From positions 62,001 to 126,000 of the forward strand of contig NZ_VIGB01000001.1 in assembly GCF_006636205.1 (NCBI RefSeq): a DNA stretch of 64,000 nt, given 5' to 3'. This DNA is from Kitasatospora acidiphila (GTDB lineage Bacteria > Actinomycetota > Actinomycetes > Streptomycetales > Streptomycetaceae). The notes beneath the pieces were generated by a model. That model was not told the origin of the DNA, did no database searches, and worked only from the letters and a program-made list of their open reading frames with translations. This document shows, in pieces, positions 43,015 to 51,813 of this stretch. The position numbers were made by a program, and so were the translations under genes. Position 1 is the first letter of the stretch. Each line of letters starts with the position of its first letter.

Positions 43015-43762
43015 GCCCGCGCTCGGCGGCGGTCTGGGCCGCGTTCCGCCGGGCGATGGCGACGGCCTCGGCGATGGGCAGGTTGGCGGGTTCGCCGTGC
43101 CCGGGCAGGATGAGGTCGACGTCCAGGGTTTCGAAGGCGGCGAGGGTGGCGCGCGCCTCGGGCTCCGAGTGGGTGAAGAACCACGGGATCAGCTGCGGGC
43201 CCTCGATCGGCGACAGCGCGTGCCCGGTCACCAGTGCGTCACCGGTGACCAGGGCCCCCGGTCCGGGCAGGTGGAAGGCGAGGTGGCCGGTGGTGTGCCC
43301 GGGGGCCGGCAGTGCGACCGGTCCGCCGGGCAGGTCGAGGGGGCCCGGCGGGATCGGGGTGGCGTCCGGGATCGCGGGGTCGTCCAGTGCCCCGACCCGC
43401 AGCACTCGCTCCATCCACGGCAGCAGCAGCTCCTGCGGCGCCTTCTGCACGTCCGCCACCGTCGCCTGTTCGAGGAACTCCCGCCGGGCGTGCCGCACTT
43501 CGACGTCACCCGTGTACACCGGGATGCCGAACCGGCGGTGCAGGTCCTTGACGGCACCCATGTGGTCGACGTGCGCATGGGTCAGCAGCACCGCCTGGAC
43601 GTCCTGCGGGCGGCAGCCCAGCGAGCGGATCGACTCCTCTACGGCCGGCGCGTCCCCGGGCCAGCCGCCGTCGATCAGCGTCAGGTCGCGGCCGTCCCGC
43701 AGGATGATCCAGTTGACGGCCGTGCCTTCGAAAGAGAAGACGTTCTGGGCTACTTCGGTCAT
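43007..43762 (-). CDS. MBL fold metallo-hydrolase
   Basis: 251 residues with the beta-lactamase-fold metal motif THAHVDHMGAV, the Asp in LTLIDGGWPGD, and later GHTTGHLAFH and LPGHGEP. It resembles glyoxalase II-like or lactonase-like hydrolases. ATG 43762 is chosen within a short run of in-frame starts. Substrate unknown. Confidence 0.87.
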   Translation of the reverse strand: MTEVAQNVFSFEGTAVNWIILRDGRDLTLIDGGWPGDAPAVEESIRSLGCRPQDVQAVLLTHAHVDHMGAVKDLHRRFGIPVYTGDVEVRHARREFLEQATVADVQKAPQELLLPWMERVLRVGALDDPAIPDATPIPPGPLDLPGGPVALPAPGHTTGHLAFHLPGPGALVTGDALVTGHALSPIEGPQLIPWFFTHSEPEARATLAAFETLDVDLILPGHGEPANLPIAEAVAIARRNAAQTAAERGLS

Positions 43763-43806
43763 GGTGACCATTGTGCCAGCCCAGGTGTCAGCGCTTGTGC
43801 GCCGCG

Positions 43807-44454
43807 TCAAGCGTCGTGGGGAGCCTCGCCCGCCACCACCGTCACCGGGATGCCGTCTCCCGCAGCCTGGGCCAGCCGGTCGTGGAGGGCCTGCGAGGCC
43901 ACCCCCTCTGCGGTGCTGGTCACTTGGACGCCCGAGGCGTCGCTGGCGGGCCCGACGGTGTAGAGCGGGAAGCCGAGCAGCGTCGGCATCAGCTTGCCGA
44001 CCCGTCCGGCCGCGCTGACCAGCGTCTGCTTGCTGTACCGGCAGGCATACAGGTCGAGCCTGCTCAGGTCGATGTCCGGGTGGGCCTGCTTGGCTGCGGC
44101 GGCCAGGGCCTGCCCCTTGTTCAAGTCCGTGACGCAGAGGGCCACATGGCCCCTCGGGTAGTCGGTGATCTGCGAACCGTAGATGTCGGCGTAGTCACCG
44201 GTCCCCTGTTCGCCGACGGCCTGGGTCAGCGCCTCGGCCTCCGGGGTGTTCCCGGGCGTCGAGTCCTGGCCGGTCGGCGGCGCGGTGGGCACCGCGGTGG
44301 GCAGCGCGCCCTGCCACTCGGCCGCGGTCGGGCAGGACCTCGCGCCCGCGCTGTGGGCGGGCTCCTGCTGGGGCCCGTGTACCACCGGACTTCCGCAGCC
44401 CGCGAGGGCGGTGGCGATGAGCAGGAGCAGCGCGGCGTTGAGGCTACGGGGCAA
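43807..44454 (-). CDS. hypothetical lipoprotein
   Basis: 215 residues with signal peptide and lipobox LAGC (Cys 20). The mature domain has DYADIYGSQITDYPRGHVALC, TDLNKGQALAAAAKQAHP, then a Cys-containing LYACRYSKQTL segment; a pair of Cys (about 107 and 137) may form a disulphide. The arrangement suggests a compact extracellular alpha/beta domain of unknown role. It lies 44 bp upstream of the MBL gene on the same strand. Confidence 0.75.
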   Translation of the reverse strand: MPRSLNAALLLLIATALAGCGSPVVHGPQQEPAHSAGARSCPTAAEWQGALPTAVPTAPPTGQDSTPGNTPEAEALTQAVGEQGTGDYADIYGSQITDYPRGHVALCVTDLNKGQALAAAAKQAHPDIDLSRLDLYACRYSKQTLVSAAGRVGKLMPTLLGFPLYTVGPASDASGVQVTSTAEGVASQALHDRLAQAAGDGIPVTVVAGEAPHDA

Positions 44455-44562
44455 AGTCGACTCCGAGGACTTCCGAGTTCCACTGTGTGGTCCTCCCTAT
44501 GATGTGCCCACGCGCTGGGCGGTTCCACCGGCCGATCTGACGATCCGTGAGGACCGTAGGAT

Positions 44563-44586
44563 CGTGATCATCATCAGCTGATCACG
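44563..44586. promoter_or_regulatory. inverted repeat before SDR gene
   Basis: CGTGATCA (44563-44570) and TGATCACG (44579-44586) are perfect inverted copies around an 8-nt spacer, ending just upstream of the AGGGGG ribosome binding site of the SDR gene. Confidence 0.5.
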
Positions 44587-44599
44587 GCAGGGGGAAACG

Positions 44600-45363
44600 A
44601 TGACGGAACGGCTCGCGGTGGTGTCGGGCGGCGGCACGGGGATCGGCAAGGCGATCGCACGCCGGCTGGCCGGCGACGGGCACCGGGTGGTGGTCCTGGG
44701 ACGGCGCACCGAGGTGCTGGAACGGGCCCGCGAGGAGATCGACGAGGCGGTCGGCGCCGCCCGAGTGGTACCGGTCGGCGTCGACCTGACGGACGCTCGG
44801 CAAGTCGAGGCGGCCGTCCAGCGGATCGCCCCGCTCGGCCCGGTGGACGTGCTGGTCAACAACGCCGGCGCCGTGATCACCGCCCCCGCAGACGACTCGC
44901 TGCCCGCGCTCGCCGAGGCCTGGCGACGCGACCTGGACACCAACCTGGTGACGGCCGTGCTGCTGACCACTGCCCTGCTGGACCGGCTGCGCCGCCCCGG
45001 CGGCCGACTGATCGTGATCAGCTCCGCCGCTGCCCAGCGCGGTGGCGCCGGCTCGCACTCGGCCGGCTCGTACGCCGCCGCGAAGGCCGCGCTGCACGGG
45101 TGGGCGTTCGGTCTGACCCGGCAGCTCGGGCCGGACGGCATCACGGTGAACGTGCTGGCACCCGGCTATGTCGCCGACACCGAGATCTTCGGCGACCGCT
45201 GGAGCGAGCGCTTCCACGCCGAGAAGGTTGCGGACACCCTGGTCGGCCGCGCCGGCACCCCCGAGGACGTGGCGGCCGCCGTCGCCTACCTCGGCTCCCC
45301 GAGGCGGGCTATCTCACCGGCCAGGTGATCGGCCTCAACGGCGGTGCCGTGCTGGGGCGGTAG
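44600..45363 (+). pseudogene. SDR family oxidoreductase, frame broken near 3' end by one missing base
   Basis: The frame from ATG 44600 is a complete SDR: SGGGTGIGKAIARRLAG, NNAGAVIT, ISSAAAQRGGAGSHSAGSYAAAK with Ser-Tyr-Lys, then VLAPGYVADTEIFG. At CCCCGAGG (45297-45304) it shifts; the expected ending PEAGYLTGQVIGLNGG is found one frame over and stops at 45363. Adding one G gives 254 residues. Even as read, only the last beta strand is lost. Substrate unknown. Confidence 0.85.
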
Positions 45364-45437
45364 CAGCCGTCCGGCCCTGCGAATTTCGGTGCCAGGCCGT
45401 AGTTGCCGCTGATGTTCCCGCTGGGCGCTACCCATGA

Positions 45438-46221
45438 TCACCCGGCCAGGAACTCCGCCGCGCGGGCGCCCCCGGTGCGGATGTCGGCGAGGTCACGGGA
45501 GATGTGCACCTCGGCGTCGGGGAGCAGGTCGGCGAGGGCCTCGGCGGTGGCGACCGGGTGGCTCGGGTCGGTGTCCCAGGCCAGCACCAGTGTGGGGTGC
45601 GGCAGTTGACGCAGGGCCTGCGGGTCGGGCAGGTCGTTGGCGGCGGCCGCGCGCAGCACGGTCGGCATCAGCTCCTGCGACACGTCGAAGACCGGGGGAA
45701 GTCGGTGTCGGCCAGGATCGGCGGCCGGCCGAGGCGCATCGCGGTGTGCAGGGCGGCCTTGCCCTGCTGCGCCACGGTCCGCGCGGCGGCGCGCAGGACC
45801 TCGCGGCGGCCCTCCCCGGCCTGCCAGGCGACGCCGGGCATGGCCAGCACCAGCCGGTCGAAGCGCTCGGGCTCCGCCAGGGCGGCGTGGAGCACGGTGG
45901 CCGCGCCATCGAGGAGCCGATGGCATGGACCCGGTCGCCGGGGGCGAGGTGGTCGCAGAGCGCCCGGAGGTCGTCGGCGAGCGCCGGGTAGGCGTAGTCG
46001 GCCTCGACCGGGCGGCCGGTGGATTCGCCGTGGCCGCGGGCGTCGTACTCGGCCAGGCGCAGCCCTGCGGCGGCGATCGGCGACCAGTCCAGGAACCCCG
46101 ACCGCCGCTCGTGGTCCCGGCTGGAGAGGGCGCCGTGGGCGTACACCGCGAGCGGGCCGGTCCCGGTGCTGCGGTAGGCGAGGCGGGCGTGCGGGACGTC
46201 CAGGGTCTGCGAAGCGGGCAC
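45438..46221 (-). pseudogene. alpha/beta hydrolase, frame broken by two missing bases
   Basis: GTG 46221 begins PASQTLDVPHARLAYRSTG, then the HGALSSRDHE oxyanion region and LRLAEYDARGHGESTG. The nucleophile elbow GSSM is cut at a lost base near 45906, and continues in a second frame as GAATVLHAALAEPERFDRLV. A second loss in the GGGGG run at 45694-45698 moves it to a third frame, where PPVFDVSQELMPTVL and LPHPTLVLAWDTDPSHPV run to the stop at 45438. Two added bases give about 261 residues with Ser, Asp and His. Two breaks in one conserved gene argue for sequence error. The gene is divergent from a MarR gene. Confidence 0.75.
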
Positions 46222-46271
46222 GGCGGCGCGGTCCTTCCCAGGGCAAGCCGGAGATCAACAATGTCACGATC

Positions 46272-46291
46272 GTCATCAAGGCCTTGATGAC
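46272..46291. promoter_or_regulatory. 20-bp perfect palindrome, candidate MarR operator
   Basis: GTCATCAAGGCCTTGATGAC reads the same on both strands. It lies in the 114-bp gap between the divergent hydrolase (46221) and MarR (46336) start codons. Confidence 0.7.
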
Positions 46292-46335
46292 TGTCAATCC
46301 ACTTGCGCACCCGCATCGGCTTGTACCATCTGCCC

Positions 46336-46788
46336 ATGGGAATGCCGGTCAGTGAACGCCTCGGAATCGACATCCGCCACGCCGAGCAGGAGCTGATGGC
46401 GGCGAAGCGGGCCGCAGTGGACCCGGCCGGGCTCACCGTGCCGCAGTACGCCACGCTCTTCGTGCTCGCCGAGAACTCCGGGATCAGCGGCGCCGCACTG
46501 GCCCGAGCGTGCAACGTCACGCCGCAGGCGATGGCCGTGGTGCTGAAGAACCTCACCGACCGCGGGCTGGTCGAGCGCGCCCCGCACCGCTGGCACGGGA
46601 ACGTGCTGGAGACCCGCCTCACCGAAGCCGGCCGCACCGCACTCGAGTTGGCGGACGCCCGGGCCAGCGCCATCGAGCAGGCCATCGCCGATGAGCTGAC
46701 CGCCGCGGAGCGCGAGCAACTGCGCGCCCTGCTCGGCCGCTGCACGGCGGCGATCCAGCGTGCCGCCGGGGAGCAGCGCCCGGGCTAG
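46336..46788 (+). CDS. MarR family regulator
   Basis: 150 residues with the MarR winged helix: LTVPQYATLFVLAENSGISG, RACNVTPQAMAVVLKNLTD, then the wing HRWHGNVLETRLTEAGR. It probably represses the divergent hydrolase gene and itself through the 20-bp palindrome. Confidence 0.9.
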   Translation: MGMPVSERLGIDIRHAEQELMAAKRAAVDPAGLTVPQYATLFVLAENSGISGAALARACNVTPQAMAVVLKNLTDRGLVERAPHRWHGNVLETRLTEAGRTALELADARASAIEQAIADELTAAEREQLRALLGRCTAAIQRAAGEQRPG

Positions 46789-46843
46789 GACGCGCGGCTG
46801 CGCTCGTCGTCACGTCGTCGGTCAGTCGCGGTGCAGTCGTCGG

Positions 46844-48028
46844 TCAGTCGCCGGCCGGGTCCGCCTCGCCCGCCGATTCGCCCGCCGCCTCGTCCTGCGC
46901 CGCACCGTCCGGCAGCGGGAGGGCCGGCTTGCCGCGCCGCGCCATCTCGGCCTCGAAGAGCTGCTGGAACTCCTTGGCCGGGCCGTTCAGCACGATCGGC
47001 GAGTCGTCGTCCAGATCGATGCCCTGGGCACGCAACTTCTGGTCCGCCACCATCACCGGATCCTCCGGGTCCGGGTCGGACGGGCGCGGCCCCTCCGGCC
47101 CGTCGGGCCCGAACCGGACCATCCGTTCGACCCGGATGATCCTCAGGAACCGGTCCTCGACGGTCAGTTCGTTGCAGCCGGTGCTCTCCAGCATCTCGGC
47201 CGCCGCAGCATACGCCTCGCGCTCCTCCTGGGAGAGCCCGCGGTAGACCGGATCGGCCACCCGCAGGTGCATCGAGAGCACGTCCCGGGCCCGGAACGGC
47301 GTGGGGCAGTCCACGATGCCGGCCGGCACCCACTTGCCCCACTGCCGCTCGGCGACCGAGAACGCCGCGGGCAGCAGCACCACGCCGGGGTGGGTATGAC
47401 CGGCCTGCACCGCGTCGTCGTAGGTGGCGGTCGAGGTGCGGGCCCGTCCCGGGACCAGCTGGATCAGGTCGGTCTTGAGGATGCCCTCGGACATGCCGGT
47501 CGGCACGGTGGGGTCGAGGACGAAGCCCTCCGCCGGGTCCGGGCCGCCGGTCCGGCCGCGCAGTTCCGGGTCGTCCGGGTCGTCGAAGTCGCTGGAGCGC
47601 GGCGGCTCCGGCCCGTCCGGCCCGGTGCGGATGAACCGCTCCACCCGGATCACCCGGTAGCGGCCGTCCAGCTCCACCTCGTCGATCTTCTCCCACTCCA
47701 GCCGCTCGGCGATCGCCAGGTACCGCTGCTGGGTCTCGGTGTCGCCGGCCTCCGCCACCTCGGCCGCCTGCTCGCGGGCCAGCATGCCCATCACCTCGCG
47801 GGTTCCCTGCGGGGTGAGCCCGAGGCTCGACACGACTTGCCAGCCGCCCTCCTCGCGCTCCCGGGCCACCGTGTACATCGGACTGCCCGCCGAATGCAGG
47901 TCGGGGTATCCGTCGCGCGCCTGCCATGCCTCGACATCCGCGAGCTCCGCCGCCGGACCGTCCGGCGTGGTCACCCGGATGGTCAGGTAAGCAGGAGCGC
48001 TGTCAGCGAAGTTCACCATGGCGCACAT
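46844..48028 (-). CDS. DUF5954 family protein
   Basis: 394 residues matching the actinobacterial DUF5954 family, with no signal or membrane span. The chain contains two related halves: an IDEVELDGRYRVIRVERFIR then TGPDGPEPPR unit, and a NELTVEDRFLRIIRVERMVR then FGPDGPEGPR unit, separated by a HPGVVLLPAAFSVAERQWG block, so it looks like an internal duplication. The C-terminus is acidic (AAQDEAAGESAGEADPAGD). Function unknown. ATG 48028 or 48019. Confidence 0.82.
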   Translation of the reverse strand: MCAMVNFADSAPAYLTIRVTTPDGPAAELADVEAWQARDGYPDLHSAGSPMYTVAREREEGGWQVVSSLGLTPQGTREVMGMLAREQAAEVAEAGDTETQQRYLAIAERLEWEKIDEVELDGRYRVIRVERFIRTGPDGPEPPRSSDFDDPDDPELRGRTGGPDPAEGFVLDPTVPTGMSEGILKTDLIQLVPGRARTSTATYDDAVQAGHTHPGVVLLPAAFSVAERQWGKWVPAGIVDCPTPFRARDVLSMHLRVADPVYRGLSQEEREAYAAAAEMLESTGCNELTVEDRFLRIIRVERMVRFGPDGPEGPRPSDPDPEDPVMVADQKLRAQGIDLDDDSPIVLNGPAKEFQQLFEAEMARRGKPALPLPDGAAQDEAAGESAGEADPAGD

Positions 48029-48182
48029 GATGGAACCGCCCTGCCCCCGATCCGCAGTCGAATGCCCCGATTGTCCCCCGAAGGTGGCATTGGCACCGGA
48101 TGCAGGCGCGCCAGCCGCAACAGGTGCACGATCATCGGGAGTTCCCGCCTGCCCCTCCCCCGGCTCCGCCCAACAGTTGAAT

Positions 48183-48198
48183 CTGACACGGATGTCAG
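48183..48198. promoter_or_regulatory. inverted repeat in ene-reductase promoter
   Basis: CTGACACGGATGTCAG has 6-bp inverted arms. It lies between TTGAAT (48177-48182) and TACGGT (48202-48207), which would be -35 and -10 elements with a 19-bp spacer, as in MerR-controlled promoters. Confidence 0.45.
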
Positions 48199-48214
48199 GT
48201 CCTACGGTTCCGGC

Positions 48215-49326
48215 ATGACGACCAACACCCAAAACCCGCCGCTCTTCCAGCCCACCACCCTCGGCCAGCTGGAGCTCCCCAACCGCCTGGTGATGGCCCC
48301 GATGACGCGCACCCGCGCCGGGGCCGACGGCGTACCACAGCCGATCATGGCGACCTACTACGCCCAGCGCGCCTCCGCCGGCCTGATCATCGCAGAGGCC
48401 AGCACGCCGAACGCGGTCGGCCAGACCTACGCCAACATCCCCGGCATCCACACCCCGTCGCAGGTCGCCGGCTGGCGCACCGTCACCGAGGCCGTCCGGG
48501 CGGCCGGCGGCCGGATCTTCCTGCAGCTCCAGCACGGCGGCCGGATCGGGCACCCGGAGAACAGCGGGCTGCACCCGCTGGCCCCTCCCCGATCGCACTG
48601 CCCGGCACCATCCACACTCCGAGCGGCCACCAGGACGCGGTGGTCCCAGTGGAAATGACTGTGGATCAGATCCGCGAGACCGTCGCCGACTTCGCCACCG
48701 CCGCTCGCAACGCCCTGGCGGCCGGTTTCGCGGGCGTGGAGGTGCACGCCGCCAACGGCTACCTGCTGCACCAGTTCCTGGCGCGGAACACCAACCACCG
48801 CACCGACGAGTACGGCGGTCCGGTGGCGAACCGGATCCGCTTCGTGGTGGAGGTGGTCCGCGCGGTGGCGGCGGCCATCGGCCCGGAGCGGGTGGGCCTG
48901 CGGGTGGCGCCGGGCGTGACCGCCAACGACATCGAGGAGGGCGACACCGCGGACATCTACCGCGCCCTGATCCCGGCCCTGGCAGGCGACCGACTGGCCT
49001 ATCTGCACGTGGTCTTCGCGGACCCGGACGCGGACGTCTACCAGCAGATCCGCCGCGACTGGCCCGGCACCCTGATCGCCAACCCGGTGCTCGGCTGGGG
49101 CGGTGCGCTGCCCGCGGACGGCGGCCGTGCCGCCGCCGAGCGACTGCTGGCGGCCGGGGCCGACCTCATCGCCTTCGGCCGCGGCTTCCTCGCCAACCCC
49201 GACCTGGTGGCACGGCTGCGGACCGGCGCACCGCTCAACGAGGTGCGCGGCCACCAGATGTACGCCGGCGGCACCGACGGCTACACCGACTACCCGACGC
49301 TTGCGGCCGCCGAGCCAGTCGCTTAG
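48215..49326 (+). pseudogene. alkene reductase (Old Yellow Enzyme family), frame broken by one missing base
   Basis: ATG 48215 begins an OYE: LGQLELPNRLVMAPMTRTRA, AEASTPNAVGQTYANIPGIH and FLQLQHGGRIGHPE. The frame is lost at GCCCCTCCCC (48581-48590), and one frame over it continues PVEMTVDQIRETVADFATAA, EVHAANGYLLHQFLA with the catalytic His, Asn and Tyr, NHRTDEYGG, and LIAFGRGFLANPDL to 49326. One added C gives 370 residues. It reduces activated C=C bonds with FMN and NAD(P)H. Probably intact in the organism. Confidence 0.85.
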
Positions 49327-49396
49327 CCGGTCCGCGCCTGACCAATGGTCAAATTCCACTGGACGGCATATGCCGGTCACCGATATATGTAGACCC

Positions 49397-49756
49397 ATGG
49401 TTGAACGCTCCATGCAGGAGCCCACGCTGCTCCTGCTCACCGCGCTGGCCGATGCCCCACGGCACGGCTATGCACTCATCCAGGAGATCGCCGCCATCTC
49501 CGCCGGCCGCGTCACGATGCGCACCGGGACCCTCTACGGGGCCCTGGAGCGGCTGCTCGGCCAGGGCCTGATCCGAGTCGAGAGCGAGGAGATCGTGGAC
49601 GGCCGCGCCCGCCGCAGCTACGCGCTCACCGACTCCGGACGGCAGGCGCTGGCCGCCGAGGCCGACCGGCTGCGTGCCGTCGCCACCGAGGCGCAGCGGC
49701 GGCTCTCGATCCGTCCCCGTCCCCGTCCGCAGAACCGAGGAGCGTTCGCATCATGA
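49397..49756 (+). CDS. PadR family regulator
   Basis: 119 residues: MQEPTLLLLTALADAPRHGY, TGTLYGALERLLGQGLI, ARRSYALTDSGRQAL. A PadR-s1 type winged helix with short C-terminal helix. It overlaps the next gene by ATGA, the usual pairing of PadR with a membrane protein. The AT-rich palindromic stretch from ATATG (49368) to TATATG (49384) just upstream may be the operator and -10 region. Confidence 0.9.
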   Translation: MVERSMQEPTLLLLTALADAPRHGYALIQEIAAISAGRVTMRTGTLYGALERLLGQGLIRVESEEIVDGRARRSYALTDSGRQALAAEADRLRAVATEAQRRLSIRPRPRPQNRGAFAS

Positions 49757-50754
49757 GTGACCGCATGCTGCGCCTGGCGCTCCGGCTGCACCCGGCCGCC
49801 TACCGGCGCGAGTGGGGCGAGGAGATCGCGGCGGTCTTCGCCGACACCACCGCCGGGGCGGGCCGCTGGGCCACCGCTCGCGAGCTGCTCGACCTGGCCG
49901 GGCACGGGATGCGCGGCCGGCTCGGTCTCGGCTCCGCGGGCCGGCCCGCCCGGATCGCGGCCATCGCGGCACCGTTCGCGGCCGGGGCGGCGGCCGGGGC
50001 CACCCTGGTCAACCTCTATGTGACGCTCATTCGGGGGCTGATCTACGCCGATTCGATCACCTGGCCGTTCGCACCGTGGGGGCCGGCCGGCCACCACCCG
50101 CTTCGCACGGTCGGTGAACTCGTCTGCCAGTTCAGCGAGTTGCTCCTCCTGGCAGCTGCGGTCGCGGCGCTGTTGGGGCGCTGGTCGCTCAGCCGGCTGC
50201 TGGCACCGGTCGGCGTGCTCGCCGGGGTGGCGGGCCCCTTGATGCAGTTGCTGCCGATGGCATCGCACTCGGTCGAGCGCCTGCTGGTCGACCTGTTCGT
50301 GCTGGTGGGCCCGCAGACGATCTGGGCCGCGACCGTGTTCGCCGCTCCGCGTGACCTGCTCGGCCCGGCCAACTGGCGCCGCACCGTCGCGCTGCTCGCG
50401 GGCTTGCTGCTCGCGGGGCCGATGCTCTACCAGTTCATGGTCGGCGAGCCCTTCACATCCATCTGGCTCTTTGTGAATCCGCAGTTGCTCCTCGTTGTCG
50501 TGGTGACCTTCGAGGTCGCCCTGGTCACCGCCGGGGCGCTGGCGCTGCGCTGGGACCGCCTCGGCCTGGCGGCAGCGGCGGTGGCCGGTCTGCCGGTCGG
50601 CGTACTGGGACTGCTCGCCGTGGCGGCCCACCCCAACCCGATCGCCCTGACCGCCGCTGTGCTCACCCTCGGTGTGATGATCGCGGCCCTGCTGATCGGC
50701 CGGCGCGGCCGGTCGATGGAGCGCGGGCCGAGCAGCCCGACGGCGATGGGCTGA
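49753..50754 (+). CDS. membrane protein co-transcribed with PadR
   Basis: 333 residues. The N-terminal LRLHPAAYRREWGEEIAAVF motif is shared by many actinobacterial membrane proteins encoded right after PadR genes; about eight hydrophobic spans follow (for example LLLLAAAVAALLG, LLLVVVVTFEVALVTAGALA). No transport or catalytic motif. It is probably the target and effector of the PadR regulator. Confidence 0.82.
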   Translation: MSDRMLRLALRLHPAAYRREWGEEIAAVFADTTAGAGRWATARELLDLAGHGMRGRLGLGSAGRPARIAAIAAPFAAGAAAGATLVNLYVTLIRGLIYADSITWPFAPWGPAGHHPLRTVGELVCQFSELLLLAAAVAALLGRWSLSRLLAPVGVLAGVAGPLMQLLPMASHSVERLLVDLFVLVGPQTIWAATVFAAPRDLLGPANWRRTVALLAGLLLAGPMLYQFMVGEPFTSIWLFVNPQLLLVVVVTFEVALVTAGALALRWDRLGLAAAAVAGLPVGVLGLLAVAAHPNPIALTAAVLTLGVMIAALLIGRRGRSMERGPSSPTAMG

Positions 50755-50808
50755 CACCGGGTCGCCTGATGAGGTGGTCAACCCTCTGAGAGAGTGGCAC
50801 GGTAGCTT

Positions 50809-50842
50809 TTCGGGGCGCGCGGGTCTACCTGCGCGCCCCGAA
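50809..50842. terminator. hairpin terminator after PadR operon
   Basis: TTCGGGGCGCGC (50809-50820) pairs perfectly with 50831-50842 across a 10-nt loop. Confidence 0.75.
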
Positions 50843-50881
50843 GGCATGTCCCCCCTCGCCCGACCTGGACGGTCCGCCGCC

Positions 50882-51595
50882 ATGACCTCACCCGCCCGAC
50901 CGCGCCCCTGGGCCCGGGTCCGCCCCGTACTCGACGCCGTCCTGGCCTACCCGCGCCGCGCTCCGCTGACCTTCGCGTACGTGTGCCTGCTGCTGGCCAC
51001 CCACGCCTGGGTGGAGTACGGCATGACGGCGGAGCGCTCAGCGGAGCTGCTGCGCTACTTCAGCACCAACCTGGACAACCTGCGCGACCATCCGGTGTCC
51101 GCACTGCTCGGCAGCGCGCTGTTCTTCGACGGAACGCTCACCGATGTCACCTCGGTCGGCTTCGGGGGCACCTTCATCACCCTGGGACTCGGCGTCTGCG
51201 GCTGCCTGGCCTGGGCGGAGCGGCGCTGGGGCGGGCTGCGGGCAGCCGGAACGTTCCTCCTCGGGCACATCGGGGCCACACTGCTGACCGCCGTGGTGAT
51301 AGTCGTGGCGCTGCGGCACGGCTGGTATCCGCCGAGCGTGCGGCAGGCCGACGACTACGGCATCAGCTACGGCGCGCAGAGCGTGATGGCGGCCGCGACG
51401 ATCGGGCTGCCGCGCTGGAGCCGGCTGCCGTGGGTGCTCTTCGTGCTCGCCTGGCCGCTCGGTGGCGGCAGCGACTGGCCCGGGCCGCTGCCGGAGTTCA
51501 GCACCATCGGCCATCTGCTGGCGGCGGCGCTGGGGTTCGCCCTGCTCGCGGTCGGGCCGGTGGCCAGGAGGGCGCGCGGCCGGCGTCCCGTGTGA
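50882..51595 (+). CDS. rhomboid-like membrane protein
   Basis: 237 residues with about six spans; RAPLTFAYVCLLLATHAWVE opens the first, and DVTSVGFGGTFITLGLGVCG, GTFLLGHIGATLLTA, YGISYGAQSVMAAA and GHLLAAALGFALLA follow the order of rhomboid helices. The serine protease signature GxSG is replaced by YGAQS, so catalysis is doubtful. ATG 50882 is preferred; ATG 50846 is also in frame and would place the start on the terminator arm. Confidence 0.77.
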   Translation: MTSPARPRPWARVRPVLDAVLAYPRRAPLTFAYVCLLLATHAWVEYGMTAERSAELLRYFSTNLDNLRDHPVSALLGSALFFDGTLTDVTSVGFGGTFITLGLGVCGCLAWAERRWGGLRAAGTFLLGHIGATLLTAVVIVVALRHGWYPPSVRQADDYGISYGAQSVMAAATIGLPRWSRLPWVLFVLAWPLGGGSDWPGPLPEFSTIGHLLAAALGFALLAVGPVARRARGRRPV

Positions 51596-51693
51596 GGTGC
51601 TCCGGGCGGCGGGCGGCGTTCCGAGTAGCCTTCTGTGACGGGAGAGAAGGTGGTGGGAGATTGCGTCGGGCCCCGCAATGCGCTAGTCACACT

Positions 51694-51756
51694 GAGCCGC
51701 GAGCCGCGAGCCGCGAGCCGCGAGCCGCGAGCCGCGAGCCGCGAGCCGCGAGCCGC
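51694..51756. repeat. heptanucleotide tandem repeat (GAGCCGC)9
   Basis: Nine perfect copies of GAGCCGC in the 218-bp gap before the GT-B-like gene, ending 57 bp upstream of its start codon. Confidence 0.92.
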
Positions 51757-51813
51757 GAACGCCGCTGACGGGTTGTATGCGATCCTGTCGTCGGGCGGCG
51801 GAGGGTTGCGGTG

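Noticed and set aside
51694..51756. CRISPR-like array
   Set aside because: Units are 7 bp without spacers; a simple microsatellite. No cas genes in the window.
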